The notes under the pieces are model-generated. The model was not told where the DNA came from. It made no database searches and saw only the letters and a list, made by a program, of their open reading frames with translations. A stretch of 64,000 nucleotides of DNA, taken from NCBI GenBank assembly GCA_019638355.1, contig JAHBTY010000001.1, positions 1,054,001 to 1,118,000 on the forward strand, in the 5' to 3' direction. The DNA comes from Cyclobacteriaceae bacterium. Its GTDB lineage: Bacteria > Bacteroidota > Bacteroidia > Cytophagales > Cyclobacteriaceae. The position numbers and the translations under genes are program-made. This document shows, piece by piece, positions 27,955-37,167 of the stretch; within the stretch, counting starts at the first letter, position 1, and each line of letters starts with the position of its first letter.

Positions 27955-28962
27955 ATGAGAAAAATCAGTATGCTGTTTCTGGTATTATCTATTTCAGTTG
28001 GTACCTGGGCTCAAGATATTAATGACCTGATAAAGGGAAGCCTGCAAGATGCAAATAAACTGGTGGATGGTTATACCCAACCGGTTCTTAAAGCATTTGG
28101 TTATGGGCTTAATCAAGGCTGGTACAACACGGCCAAACCTCACAAAACACTTGGCATTGATCTTACCATATCGGCCTCAGCGGTGTACATTCCTAATTCT
28201 GATTTATTTTACAAAGTAGATAACAATCAACTAAGCCAGGTTGAATTACAAAGCGTTGGCGGAGTACCCATTGATAACTCTGGGATTGGTAACGTACCCA
28301 CTATTTTTGGCCCTGATGTAATACCACAGTATTATAGTTCCAGCAGTGGAAGTAGTTTTGATGGCCCAGGTGGAGTTGATCTCAAGAAAGAACTAGGTAT
28401 TCAAGCTATGCCAGTCCCCATTGCTAACCTCGGCATTGGCTTACCGAAAGGGTTTGATCTTAAGTTTCGGTTTGTACCAACACTTCAGATTGGCGATGAT
28501 GCAGAGTTTGGTTTGTTTGGGGTAGGTGTAATGCATGATGTAAAGCAGTACATTCCGGGTATCAAAAACCTGCCATTCGATTTATCGGCATTTGTGGGCT
28601 ACACCAAAATGAAACTAACCACAGAATTAGATGTGCAATCGGGCAATAATCAACGTGCCACATTCGAATCTGCTGCCACCACTATTCAAGGTTTGATTTC
28701 AAAAAAGATTTCGGTGCTTACGTTTTATGGTGGTGTAGGTTATAATGTGGCTAACTCTAAAATTGCTTTGTTGGGCGACTATGATTTGAATGAAGACGGC
28801 TACATGGATGTAACCGACCCATTGAGATTAAAAGCCGATGCAAATGGATTTCGCACTACGGTGGGTATGCGGTTGAAGTTAGCGGTATTTACATTTCATG
28901 GAGATTACACCGTGCAGAAATACAACACCCTAACTGTTGGCTTTGGCATAAACGTTCGATAA
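27955..28962 (+). CDS. DUF6588 family outer-membrane protein
   Basis: A 335-residue exported protein with a signal peptide (MRKISMLFLVLSISVGTWA). After it, QDINDLIKGSLQDANKLVDGYTQPVLKAFGYGLNQGWYNTAKPH is the opening of a Bacteroidota family I recognise as DUF6588. The remainder alternates hydrophobic and polar residues in long strands ending in an aromatic-rich C-terminus (YTVQKYNTLTVGFGINVR), as expected for an outer-membrane beta-barrel. Function unknown. It ends at a hairpin terminator shared with the convergent enoyl-CoA hydratase gene. Confidence 0.7.
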   Translation: MRKISMLFLVLSISVGTWAQDINDLIKGSLQDANKLVDGYTQPVLKAFGYGLNQGWYNTAKPHKTLGIDLTISASAVYIPNSDLFYKVDNNQLSQVELQSVGGVPIDNSGIGNVPTIFGPDVIPQYYSSSSGSSFDGPGGVDLKKELGIQAMPVPIANLGIGLPKGFDLKFRFVPTLQIGDDAEFGLFGVGVMHDVKQYIPGIKNLPFDLSAFVGYTKMKLTTELDVQSGNNQRATFESAATTIQGLISKKISVLTFYGGVGYNVANSKIALLGDYDLNEDGYMDVTDPLRLKADANGFRTTVGMRLKLAVFTFHGDYTVQKYNTLTVGFGINVR

Positions 28963-28974
28963 TTGGTTCAAATG

Positions 28975-29015
28975 AAAATAAAAAACGGCTCGCACCTGCG
29001 GGCCGTTTTTATTTT
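28975..29015. terminator. Bidirectional terminator
   Basis: AAAAACGGCTCGC (28981-28993) pairs with GCGGGCCGTTTTT (28998-29010) around ACCT, flanked by A and T runs. It lies between two convergent genes. Confidence 0.85.
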
Positions 29016-29029
29016 GAAAAAGCTCAAGG

Positions 29030-29803
29030 TTATTGGCCTTTAAACTCAGGTTTACGCTTTTCGATAAAAGCCTTCATGCCTTCCTTCTGATCGGCCGAAG
29101 CAAATGTGAGGTAAAAGTTTTTACGCTCTAACGTTAATCCTTCATCCAAATGCGTTTCGAATGACCGGTTTATAGCTTCCTTGGCTAACTGCACAGCAAC
29201 AGGCGAGAGTTGCGCAATTTCTTTGGCAAGCGTAAAAGCTTCGTGCAGATACATTTCTTTCGGCACTACTTTGTTCACCAATCCATAAAAGTGCGCTTCT
29301 TCTGCCGATAAAAATCTTCCGGTTAGTATAAGTTCCATGGCTTTGGCTTTGCCCACCGCTTTGGTTAAGCGTTGTGTTCCTCCGGCACCAGGTATCGTTC
29401 CGATTTTTATTTCGGGTTGACCAAACTTGGCAGTTTCTGAAGCAATTACCATATCGCACGTCATTACAAATTCGCAACCTCCGCCCAGGGCAAAACCAGA
29501 TACTGCGGCAATGATTGGTTTTTTGGTTTTACGAATCTGATCCCACGTGGTGAATTGATCCAGCAACAACATATCAATGGCTGACTTATCGGCCATTTGT
29601 TTTATATCGGCACCAGCCGCAAACGCTTGTTCATTACCGGTAATAATTATTACCCGCACGGCATCATTCTTATCTAAGGCTACCAATGCATCGCGTACTT
29701 CCTGCATTAATTGTGGGTTAAGCGCGTTCAGTTCTTTCGGGCGATTTAGTTCAATCAGGGCAACGTGTGGTTCTTTTTGTTCCGTTACTTTAATGAGTTC
29801 CAT
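29030..29803 (-). CDS. Enoyl-CoA hydratase/isomerase
   Basis: A 257-residue crotonase-fold enzyme that adds water to 2-enoyl-CoA in beta-oxidation. The oxyanion loop FAAGADIKQM (61-70) and VSGFALGGGCE (101-111) are present, with the two catalytic glutamates at Glu111 and Glu131 (GQPE). Their spacing of 20 residues equals that of rat mitochondrial hydratase, so true hydratase activity is likely. No other beta-oxidation gene is adjacent. Confidence 0.9.
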   Translation of the reverse strand: MELIKVTEQKEPHVALIELNRPKELNALNPQLMQEVRDALVALDKNDAVRVIIITGNEQAFAAGADIKQMADKSAIDMLLLDQFTTWDQIRKTKKPIIAAVSGFALGGGCEFVMTCDMVIASETAKFGQPEIKIGTIPGAGGTQRLTKAVGKAKAMELILTGRFLSAEEAHFYGLVNKVVPKEMYLHEAFTLAKEIAQLSPVAVQLAKEAINRSFETHLDEGLTLERKNFYLTFASADQKEGMKAFIEKRKPEFKGQ

Positions 29804-29865
29804 ATTTTATTTAAAGTTTGTTTCAGACGATAGCGAAACAAAACTAAACTTTATGAGGCCGATAA

Positions 29866-29899
29866 AAAAGAAAGACCGCCTCACGTTTGAAGCGGTCTT
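29866..29899 (-). terminator. Hairpin with T-run upstream of the enoyl-CoA hydratase gene
   Basis: On the minus strand AAGACCGC (29899-29892) pairs with GCGGTCTT (29879-29872) around a 12-base loop, followed by TCTTTTTTATC. It looks like a rho-independent terminator, yet no minus-strand gene ends just before it; the next downstream gene is the enoyl-CoA hydratase. It may be an attenuator or may end antisense transcription from beyond the LMW phosphatase gene. Confidence 0.6.
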
Positions 29900-30039
29900 A
29901 TCTAACCAAAAGGCGGATAAAAAATGTGCTATGCGATTTTATATACAACCCCAGGATAGCTCGTAACCGCGGGCGATGTGTAATTTTGAAGAATTGAGGT
30001 GAATAGGGTTGATACCCTTGAAATATTCAAAATTTTACA

Positions 30040-30501
30040 ATGAAAGTACTTTTTGTTTGCCTGGGAAACATTTGCCGATCGCCCTTGGCCGAAGCCATTT
30101 TTAAACACAAAATCAAGAAACAGACTGTCGGCCACCATATTCTGGCCGATTCATGCGGAACCGGGAATTACCACATTGGTGATCAACCCGACCCGCGGAC
30201 AATAAAGACAGCCGAAAAAAATGGAGTGGCAATCTGGCACCAGGCGCGTCAGGTTTCTACTGATGATTTAGAAAACTTTGATTTCATATTCGCGATGGAT
30301 CAACAAAACCTGAAAAACATTTTACGGTTGCCCCATGCTGACAAGTATGCTCATAAAATAAAACTGATGCGTGAGTTTGATCCGCAAGGCCAGGGTGATG
30401 TACCCGATCCATACTATGGCACGTTGCACGATTTTCAATACGTATTCGAAATGCTGGATCGTACGCTGGATGAATTTATAAAGGCAGAAATAAAGTTATA
30501 G
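30040..30501 (+). CDS. Low-molecular-weight protein tyrosine phosphatase
   Basis: A 153-residue cytosolic phosphatase. The P-loop VCLGNICRSP holds nucleophile Cys7 and Arg13 (C-x5-R-S), and VPDPYYG gives the general-acid Asp with the paired tyrosines. In Gram-negative bacteria such enzymes often act on tyrosine kinases of polysaccharide export, but no such kinase is nearby. The gene's last 6 bases overlap the end of the convergent aspartate kinase gene. Confidence 0.93.
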   Translation: MKVLFVCLGNICRSPLAEAIFKHKIKKQTVGHHILADSCGTGNYHIGDQPDPRTIKTAEKNGVAIWHQARQVSTDDLENFDFIFAMDQQNLKNILRLPHADKYAHKIKLMREFDPQGQGDVPDPYYGTLHDFQYVFEMLDRTLDEFIKAEIKL

Positions 30502-31740
30502 CCGCACCAATACTTGTAAAGTAGAGCGTGATGATTGCTCCAGCAGAACACCTGGCATGTTGCGATAGGTATTAAAAGTTGTGGTATCATAATTCTTTAC
30601 AGTGATAAGCGTTAAACCTGTATTATAATACACTTCAAAGTTTTTGCTCAAGGCTTCAATAAGGTGTAGCGTTTTGGGTTCGCGGTAATCTGCACAAAAC
30701 GAAAGGGAGATAGCGGAGTTTTGCATTACATTGATGCGAACATCGTGTTGCGAAAGTGTGGTAAAGATGTGTCCCATCTGCTGCTCATTCACAAACGAGT
30801 AATCCATAACTTTACACGAAATCAAACATTGGTTGTTTTTAAAAACAATGAGGGGCGGAAGTTTATCAATCTTGCATTGATGAATTCGGGTACCGGGTAG
30901 GGTGGGGTCGTCAAAGTTTTTAACCAATAACGGAATGTTGGCATTGGCAAGGGGCTTAATGGTTTTAGGGTGGATAACCGAAGCTCCGTAATAAGTCATC
31001 TCAGCTGCTTCCTGGTAAGGGAGTTCATCAAACACCACGGCATCGGGTAAGCGCTTGGGGTCGGCACTCATCACACCAGGTACATCTTTCCAAATAGTAA
31101 CCGATTCTGCATCCAGGCATGCGGCAAAAATAGCAGCACTATAATCAGAACCTTCGCGCCCCAGCGTAGTGGTTTTGCCTTCCGGTGTTGCCCCAATAAA
31201 ACCTTGGGTTACGATAAGTTGGCTTTGTAGAATTTTTTTGAGCCCCTGAACTTTCGATCGTGTTTGCTCCCAATTCACCTTGCCTTCGCGCCAAGCGCTA
31301 TCGGTTTGAATGTAATTACGGGCATCTATCCAGGTTGCGGAAATTCCCTGGCGGATCAGGTACTCGCTTAAAATAAGGGAAGAAAGTAATTCGCCTTGCG
31401 CTACTACTTGATCGTACACAAAATCATAGGTACCGGTACTGGTGGCTGCAGCCTTCAGGTTTTCAAATTGTGTTGAAATGCGTGCAATAAAAGCGGGAGT
31501 ATGAATACCGAGTTGTTCAATTACCTGATGATGATAATCCTTTATTTCTTGTAAAGTAGCATCAAAGCCTTCCTGTGCCTGGGCTAATGAAACTACTCTT
31601 TCAAGAGCATTGGTAGTTTTACCCATAGCCGAAACCACAATCAAAAGCTGGTTTGCTTCCTGTTGGCGAACAATAGCGGCAACATTTTTTATGGCTGCTG
31701 CATTTTTAACCGATGCCCCCCCGAATTTAAAAACCTTCAT
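30496..31740 (-). CDS. Aspartate kinase
   Basis: A 414-residue monofunctional kinase phosphorylating aspartate, the first step to Lys, Met and Thr. It begins MKVFKFGGASVKN, the canonical amino-acid-kinase N-terminus, and contains TLGREGSDYSAAIFAACLDAESVTIWKDVPGV. The C-terminal 130 residues (LISCKVMDYSF... to LLEQ) form ACT-like regulatory domains, somewhat degenerate. The ATG at 31740 is preferred over TTG at 31773. No homoserine dehydrogenase domain follows. Confidence 0.93.
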   Translation of the reverse strand: MKVFKFGGASVKNAAAIKNVAAIVRQQEANQLLIVVSAMGKTTNALERVVSLAQAQEGFDATLQEIKDYHHQVIEQLGIHTPAFIARISTQFENLKAAATSTGTYDFVYDQVVAQGELLSSLILSEYLIRQGISATWIDARNYIQTDSAWREGKVNWEQTRSKVQGLKKILQSQLIVTQGFIGATPEGKTTTLGREGSDYSAAIFAACLDAESVTIWKDVPGVMSADPKRLPDAVVFDELPYQEAAEMTYYGASVIHPKTIKPLANANIPLLVKNFDDPTLPGTRIHQCKIDKLPPLIVFKNNQCLISCKVMDYSFVNEQQMGHIFTTLSQHDVRINVMQNSAISLSFCADYREPKTLHLIEALSKNFEVYYNTGLTLITVKNYDTTTFNTYRNMPGVLLEQSSRSTLQVLVRL

Positions 31741-31839
31741 AAGTGGATAATTATTGATTTCAAACGTTTGCAAAGCTATATTTCGTACGTTTTATAATCC
31801 CGGGCCGAAGTTACTAAACCGGGCTAAACAACCTTACAC

Positions 31840-32850
31840 ATGGCTAGCTTTATGGAATCATCGCGCATTGCTTTACCAATCGGAACGGCCCTCGACCGTT
31901 TCATCAAAAACAATCAGGATCAGTTTCAATATGCCAGCGGGGAGCTTTCGCAGTTGCTGCGCGATATTGCCTTGGCATCTAAAGTGGTAAACCGCGAAGT
32001 AAACAAGGCTGGGTTGATTGATATAATGGGGCCGATGGGTTCGCAAAACCCGGGTGGCGAGCAACAACAAAAGTTAGATGTGCTGGCTAACATTCGCTTT
32101 ACGCGAGCACTTACTAAAGGAGGCGAAGCATGCGCTTTGATTTCGGAAGAAACCGAAGCGTATGTGGATTTGAATAATGCCGGTGGATATGTAATTGCGA
32201 TCGATCCGCTGGATGGTTCATCTAACATAGATGTGAATGTTTCGATCGGAACCATTTTTTCCATTTATCGAAGGAAGAGCGCCATCGGCAAACCCATTCA
32301 GGAAGAAGATATTTTACAAACCGGTGCCGAACAGGTTGCAGCTGGTTATATTTTATATGGATCATCCACCATGTTGGTTTATACAACCGGCCACGGAGTA
32401 AATGGCTTTACTTATGAAAGTACCTTGGGTGAATATGTACTTTCGCATCCCAATATGAAAATACCAGCCGATGGAAAAATTTATTCTATAAACGAAGGTT
32501 CGGCCAATTCATTCGCACAACCCGTGTTGGACTACATTCAACATTGTAAAGATCAGCAATACACGGCACGCTACATTGGTTCGCTGGTTGCTGATTTTCA
32601 TCGCAACTTATTGAAAGGCGGCATTTACATATATCCGGCAACGGGCAAAGATAAAAACGGAAAACTTCGTTTGATGTATGAGTGCAATGCACTTGCTTTT
32701 TTGGCCGAACAAGCCGGAGGCAGCGCTTCGGACGGACAAGGAAGAATTCTGGAAATAAAACCGAAAGACTTACATCAACGCACACCTTTTTATGTGGGTT
32801 CAAAAAATATGGTGCAAAAAGCGGTAAGTTATATTCAACAAAAAGCGTAA
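31840..32850 (+). CDS. fbp: Fructose-1,6-bisphosphatase class I
   Basis: A 336-residue gluconeogenic enzyme. EEADA-type metal site residues are seen in [10 protein letters not shown], and [26 protein letters not shown] is the defining substrate/metal motif; [23 protein letters not shown] and [15 protein letters not shown] follow in the expected order. Length is normal. It reads divergently from aspartate kinase and ends 10 bases from the convergent DUF5606 gene. Confidence 0.96.
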   Translation: MASFMESSRIALPIGTALDRFIKNNQDQFQYASGELSQLLRDIALASKVVNREVNKAGLIDIMGPMGSQNPGGEQQQKLDVLANIRFTRALTKGGEACALISEETEAYVDLNNAGGYVIAIDPLDGSSNIDVNVSIGTIFSIYRRKSAIGKPIQEEDILQTGAEQVAAGYILYGSSTMLVYTTGHGVNGFTYESTLGEYVLSHPNMKIPADGKIYSINEGSANSFAQPVLDYIQHCKDQQYTARYIGSLVADFHRNLLKGGIYIYPATGKDKNGKLRLMYECNALAFLAEQAGGSASDGQGRILEIKPKDLHQRTPFYVGSKNMVQKAVSYIQQKA

Positions 32851-32860
32851 AAGCATCAAG

Positions 32861-33274
32861 TTAAGCTTCTTTCTTCTGTTCGGTGAAAATTTCGGGAGCT
32901 TGCTCTTGCAGGATGCCGTACCACTTTACCAACTTCTTGATATCCGAAACATATACCCGACTTTCATCAAACGTAGGTAATACCGATTTTAAAAATGCTT
33001 TTAGTTCATTGCCATCCGAATCGGCATCAACTCCTAAATCATTTTTATACTCCTGGTTAATTTTTTTCAATACGTCTTCCAACGGAGTGGTACCTTCCTT
33101 GGTGGTTGTATAAATAGAGATTTCGCTCAGTAACGATAACCGCTGGGTAGCATTTGCAACAATACGGGTTTTACTTGCATCGAGCGATTCCAATAGCACA
33201 CCAGATTTGCCCGGCTTTAATACTTTGAATAAACCACCCTTACCACTTATCGATGCAATTTCAGATAACTCCAT
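32861..33274 (-). CDS. DUF5606 family protein
   Basis: A 137-residue cytosolic protein beginning ELSEIASISGKGGLFKVLKPGKSGVLLESLD, which I recognise as the Bacteroidota DUF5606 family. It appears to combine a small beta-barrel N-terminus with a helical C-terminus (ELKAFLKSVLPTFDESRVYVSDIKKLVKWYGIL). Its function is unknown. It follows engB by 39 bases on the same strand, so the two are likely co-transcribed and might share a link to ribosome assembly (inference). Confidence 0.75.
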   Translation of the reverse strand: MELSEIASISGKGGLFKVLKPGKSGVLLESLDASKTRIVANATQRLSLLSEISIYTTTKEGTTPLEDVLKKINQEYKNDLGVDADSDGNELKAFLKSVLPTFDESRVYVSDIKKLVKWYGILQEQAPEIFTEQKKEA

Positions 33275-33313
33275 GTTGAATTAATTTTTTAATGGGCGCA
33301 AAAGTAATCGATT

Positions 33314-33913
33314 TTAGTTTCTGGCCTTAAGTGCAGTTTCAATAAAATTAAGCATGGGGTTGCGGCCGGTTTTTTTCTCGGCCGAGGTTACAAAAACGGG
33401 TGGCAACTCAGCCCAGGTTTTAAGTATTTCTTTTTCAAGTTGGTTACGGGTTTTGGCTAACTCACTTTGCTTCAGTTTATCCACTTTGGTAAAAACAAGC
33501 GCAATGGGAATTCCCATTTGCCCTAGCCGGTTAATAAAATTTACATCGCTTGCCTGCGGTTCCAGTCGCGAGTCAATCAATATAAACGTACAATACAGGT
33601 TATCGCGTATTTTAAAATATTCCTCAATCATACTGCTCCAGCTTTCTCGATTTGATTTGCTAACCTGCGCATAGCCATAGCCGGGTAAATCCACCAGGTA
33701 CCAGGACTTGTTAATCATAAAGTGGTTAATGGTTTGGGTTTTTCCCGGGGTTGACGAGGTTTTGGCCAAATCTTTGCGATTGGTAAGCATGTTGATGAGC
33801 GATGATTTGCCCACGTTCGATCGGCCAATGAAAGCAAACTCCGGTTTATCAGTTTGCGGACACTTGCTTACCTGGGTATTACTAATCACAAACTCGGCCT
33901 GAAGTATATCCAT
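33314..33913 (-). CDS. engB: Ribosome biogenesis GTPase EngB/YsxC
   Basis: A 199-residue TRAFAC GTPase needed for 50S subunit assembly. G1 is FIGRSNVGKSSLIN (27-40), the switch region contains SSTPGKTQTINHF, G3 is DLPGYGYAQV and G4 TKVDKL; SAEKKTGR supplies G5. Length and motif order are standard. DUF5606 lies downstream on the same strand. Confidence 0.96.
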   Translation of the reverse strand: MDILQAEFVISNTQVSKCPQTDKPEFAFIGRSNVGKSSLINMLTNRKDLAKTSSTPGKTQTINHFMINKSWYLVDLPGYGYAQVSKSNRESWSSMIEEYFKIRDNLYCTFILIDSRLEPQASDVNFINRLGQMGIPIALVFTKVDKLKQSELAKTRNQLEKEILKTWAELPPVFVTSAEKKTGRNPMLNFIETALKARN

Positions 33914-34051
33914 ATCACTAACTATTGTTTGGCAAAGTAGTAAAATGTAATTTATGGGTACCTTATTCGGTTTTTTACAACTTTTGTTGCCAATGGTTTT
34001 AGATAATTTGCCGAAATTTTGAACTTGTTAAGTAGTAGCGTCCAACACTCT

Positions 34052-36040
34052 ATGTACATGTGCCTACGTAAGATTTTATTTTTTGGTGTTTTGTTAGCCG
34101 GTTGTGCCGTTCAGGCACAGCAACAGGATAAAGAACAGGCCCGCCAATATTACGAAATGGCTACTGAAATTATGACCAGCACCCGCGCGGTAGATGATGC
34201 CCGCGAGTTGATGATAATAGCAGCCAACTTTGATACCACCAATCTGAAAGCCAATACCGAGGCCGGCATCATGCACATCCGTACCATTCAAAAAGAAGAA
34301 GGTGTAAAATATTTGCTTCGGGTGTATCGGCAAAATCCCAACTTCCGGTTCGACCTGGAATATCAGATTGGTCTTAGTTACCAGTACGGGTTGAACTTTG
34401 ATAAAGCCATAGAATTTTTTAACAAGTATAAAATTAAGGCAAGTTACAATGCCAATTATAAAGGCAAGGATCGGGTAGAAATTAAAGAAGTTACACGCAG
34501 GCTCGAAGAATGCAACAATGGAAAGGAATTTATAGCAGCAGCCAAACCACTTGCCATTACCAACATTGGTCAACAGATTAATTCGGAATTTGATGATTAT
34601 GCTCCGGTAGTTAATGCAGATGAAACGGAAATGATTTTTACCTCGCGCAGGCGCGATGGTAACCTGAATGAAAACGTAAGCGATGATAACCGCCCCTTCG
34701 AAGATATTTTTGTAAGTAAACGCGAAGCAGGCACCTGGCAGCCCGCACAAAACATAGGCAACATTGTAAATACACGATTCAATGAATCCAACATAGCTCT
34801 TTCACCCAATGGCAACACGCTATTCATTTACCGCGATGGTGTGGGCGATGGCGATATTTTTACAAGCACCCGCCAACCTAATGGCACGTGGACTAAACCC
34901 GTTCCGCTACCGGGTGCTATTAATTCATCTTTTCGTGAGTCGTCCATAACAATTAACAAAGATGAAACCATGCTTTTTTTCGCAAGCGAACGCCCCGGTG
35001 GTTTGGGCGGTGTAGATATATATTCTTGCATAAAAGATAAGAAAGGCCAATGGACCATTGTGCGCAACCTGGGCCCCGGCATTAATACAGAGTTTGACGA
35101 TGATGGACCTTTTATCGATTACGATGGCAAAACACTTTACTTCAGTTCCAAAGGAAGAAAGGGCATGGGTGGTTACGATATTTTTAAAACTACTTTAATG
35201 AATCTTGAAAAGCGGGAATGGACGGAACCCGAAAATCTCGGTTACCCGATTAACACCCCCGATGATGATATTTTTATTGTAGGAACAGCCACACCCAATC
35301 GCTTCTATTATTCATCGGTACGTAATGGAGGCGTGGGGTATTCCGATATCTACCTGATTTCAGAAAAGAAAGACGCCCCACAGCCAGAAACACTGCCTGA
35401 GAAAAAAGGTATTCAACCTATCAAATTTATTTTGGAAGTGGTTGATGCCGAAACCAAACAACCTGTTGATGCTACTGCCCGCATGCGCGGAAAAGACAAC
35501 ACGGTTATCGGATCGGCTAGTTTGGGTACTGGTGTGTACGAGTTTGGTGTTATGTCAACCATTCCAAAAGAATACACCGTTTCGGTTGAATTAGATGGCT
35601 ACATATTCGAAAACCTGAAAGTAATGTTGGGTCGCGCTACCGAAGAGCCACAAACAATAAACCGAAGGTTGCTGCTGCGCAAAGTTGCTATTGGCGAAGT
35701 GTCGGCCTTGCGCCATGTGTTTTTTGATTTTGGTAAAGCCACCCTGCAGGAAGCCTCGTTTGATGAGTTGAATATGATGGTAACCATGATGAAACAAAAC
35801 GAAAGCATGCAGGTAGAAATTGGTGGCCATACTGATGATGTAGGAAGTGATGTGTTCAATAAAAAACTTTCGCAGCAACGGGCTGATGCTGTGAAACGAT
35901 ACCTGACCGATAACGGAATTAATGCCCGAAGGATTAAATCCATTGGCTATGGTGAGGAACGACCCATCGTATCGAACGATGATGAATCTGGAGGCCGCGA
36001 GATTAACCGCAGGGTAGAGTTTAAGGTAATTGCGAAGTAA
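34052..36040 (+). CDS. PorE-like OmpA/PD40 lipoprotein
   Basis: A 662-residue protein with lipobox LLAGC, so probably an outer-membrane lipoprotein. Domains in order: TPR-like helices (about 30-160), PD40/WD40-like propeller strands (about 175-435; repeats such as VNADETEMIFTSRR, DETMLFFASERPGG and YDGKTLYFSSKG), a carboxypeptidase-regulatory-like Ig domain (FILEVVDAETKQPVDA), and a C-terminal OmpA domain (IGGHTDDVGSD, LSQQRADAVK). This TPR-propeller-CRD-OmpA order is that of PorE, a T9SS component that tethers the machinery to peptidoglycan, but paralogues with other roles exist. ATG 34052 is chosen over TTG 34019; ATG 34058 is also possible. Confidence 0.82.
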   Translation: MYMCLRKILFFGVLLAGCAVQAQQQDKEQARQYYEMATEIMTSTRAVDDARELMIIAANFDTTNLKANTEAGIMHIRTIQKEEGVKYLLRVYRQNPNFRFDLEYQIGLSYQYGLNFDKAIEFFNKYKIKASYNANYKGKDRVEIKEVTRRLEECNNGKEFIAAAKPLAITNIGQQINSEFDDYAPVVNADETEMIFTSRRRDGNLNENVSDDNRPFEDIFVSKREAGTWQPAQNIGNIVNTRFNESNIALSPNGNTLFIYRDGVGDGDIFTSTRQPNGTWTKPVPLPGAINSSFRESSITINKDETMLFFASERPGGLGGVDIYSCIKDKKGQWTIVRNLGPGINTEFDDDGPFIDYDGKTLYFSSKGRKGMGGYDIFKTTLMNLEKREWTEPENLGYPINTPDDDIFIVGTATPNRFYYSSVRNGGVGYSDIYLISEKKDAPQPETLPEKKGIQPIKFILEVVDAETKQPVDATARMRGKDNTVIGSASLGTGVYEFGVMSTIPKEYTVSVELDGYIFENLKVMLGRATEEPQTINRRLLLRKVAIGEVSALRHVFFDFGKATLQEASFDELNMMVTMMKQNESMQVEIGGHTDDVGSDVFNKKLSQQRADAVKRYLTDNGINARRIKSIGYGEERPIVSNDDESGGREINRRVEFKVIAK

Positions 36041-36157
36041 CCGCAGATGCAACTTTTTTAGTGACGGTATATCAGTTACCAAACCCCAACAACCACACCA
36101 GTTACGCACCAGAATAAATTCTATTGTTAGATTTGTTTAGTTGAAACAACCGAATAC

Positions 36158-36832
36158 ATGAACCGGGTTGATAGGTTAATGGGCATTCTTACTTTTTTAC
36201 AGGCACATAAAAATGTAACCGCTGAAAAATTAGCTACCCGGTTTGAAATAAGCGTTCGCACCGTTTACCGCGATATAAAAGCATTGGACGAAATCGGAAT
36301 TCCCGTATCGTTTGAAAACAACAAAGGCTATTTTATTGTACAGGGTTATTTTTTGCCTCCGGTTTCGTTAACAACCCATGAGGCCAGTGCACTTATGTTG
36401 GTAAATGCGTTGGCTAACCGGTTTACAGATAAAACAACGGCAAAACACAGCGATAATGCTATTCAGAAAATTAAAGCAGTGTTGCGCCAGCCCGATAAAG
36501 ATAAATCGCAACAATTGGAGGCACGGGTCAGAGTTTTGAATGCAAAACCTCAAACCAATCATTTTTTATCTGAAGTTCAACAAGCTGTTGTTGAACAGAT
36601 GATTTTAAAAATAGCTTACACTGATGCCAACGGGCAAACCACCAGGCGCGAAATTGAACCTATTGGAATAATTTATTATACCGAACAATGGCACGTAATA
36701 GCATGGTGCTGGAAGAGGCGCGATTACCGCGATTTCATCATGGGCCGGATTAACATTTTATCGAATACAGGCAAGTCTTTCAAAAAGAAGAATCATATCA
36801 GTTTGGAGCAGCATATGCTAACCTGGAAATAA
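36158..36832 (+). CDS. HTH/WYL-domain transcriptional regulator (YafY family)
   Basis: A 224-residue regulator. The N-terminal winged helix-turn-helix (RVDRLMGILTFLQAHKNVTAEKLATRFEISVRTVYRDIKALDEIGIPV, residues 3-50) is the DeoR-like HTH of this family. The C-terminal part (IKIAYTDANGQ...EPIGIIYYTEQWHVIAWCWKRRDYRDF) is a WYL ligand-sensing domain, though the W-Y-L tripeptide itself is replaced. Target genes are unknown; a CTGCCA/TGGCAG inverted repeat 12 bases after its stop, before the next small gene, is a possible site. Confidence 0.85.
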   Translation: MNRVDRLMGILTFLQAHKNVTAEKLATRFEISVRTVYRDIKALDEIGIPVSFENNKGYFIVQGYFLPPVSLTTHEASALMLVNALANRFTDKTTAKHSDNAIQKIKAVLRQPDKDKSQQLEARVRVLNAKPQTNHFLSEVQQAVVEQMILKIAYTDANGQTTRREIEPIGIIYYTEQWHVIAWCWKRRDYRDFIMGRINILSNTGKSFKKKNHISLEQHMLTWK

Positions 36833-36844
36833 TTTTTTTCGGAC

Positions 36845-36862
36845 TGCCATAAGGTTGGCAGT
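36845..36862. promoter_or_regulatory. CTGCCA/TGGCAG inverted repeat
   Basis: CTGCCA and TGGCAG separated by 6 bases, between the WYL regulator and the small downstream gene. No T-run follows, so an operator is more likely than a terminator, but this is inferred from symmetry and position only. Confidence 0.3.
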
Positions 36863-36951
36863 GGGGCATATTTCATTTGTTGCAGAAACAACCTGTAAGC
36901 GTTAGCAAGTATCAGGTTGATCAAAAATTTTTAGTATAAAACTTTTGCAAC

Positions 36952-37167
36952 ATGAAAGATTTGAATTCGGTACAACCACCTCCAAGTGCCTTTACCGCAA
37001 GCGAGTTTCAGAAAATTAATGAAGCACTTCAATCAGCAGCCAGGCAAAATCTGGGCGCATTCAAACTATGCATTACCCGAAATGAAAATTACGAGGTGGT
37101 GTTAAAAGAGATTAATCCCAAACGATCAATTAAAATTTCAGCCGGGCTATATGATTTGGGTTGGTAA
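36952..37167 (+). CDS. Small protein of unknown function
   Basis: A 71-residue hydrophilic protein with no signal or membrane segment (MKDLNSVQPPPSAFTASEF at the start). A helix-forming middle (EFQKINEALQSAARQNLG) precedes a strand region (FKLCITRNENYEVVLKEINPK). I do not recognise it. Its end overlaps the next gene by 17 bases in another frame, which suggests coupled translation. The ATG is preceded by an AT-rich stretch (36930-36945) that could hold a promoter. Confidence 0.5.
   Translation: MKDLNSVQPPPSAFTASEFQKINEALQSAARQNLGAFKLCITRNENYEVVLKEINPKRSIKISAGLYDLGW

Noticed and set aside
29929-30138. 69-residue minus-strand frame over the LMW phosphatase start
   Set aside because: It overlaps a well-supported gene, has no recognisable domain, and there is no start signal or neighbour supporting it.
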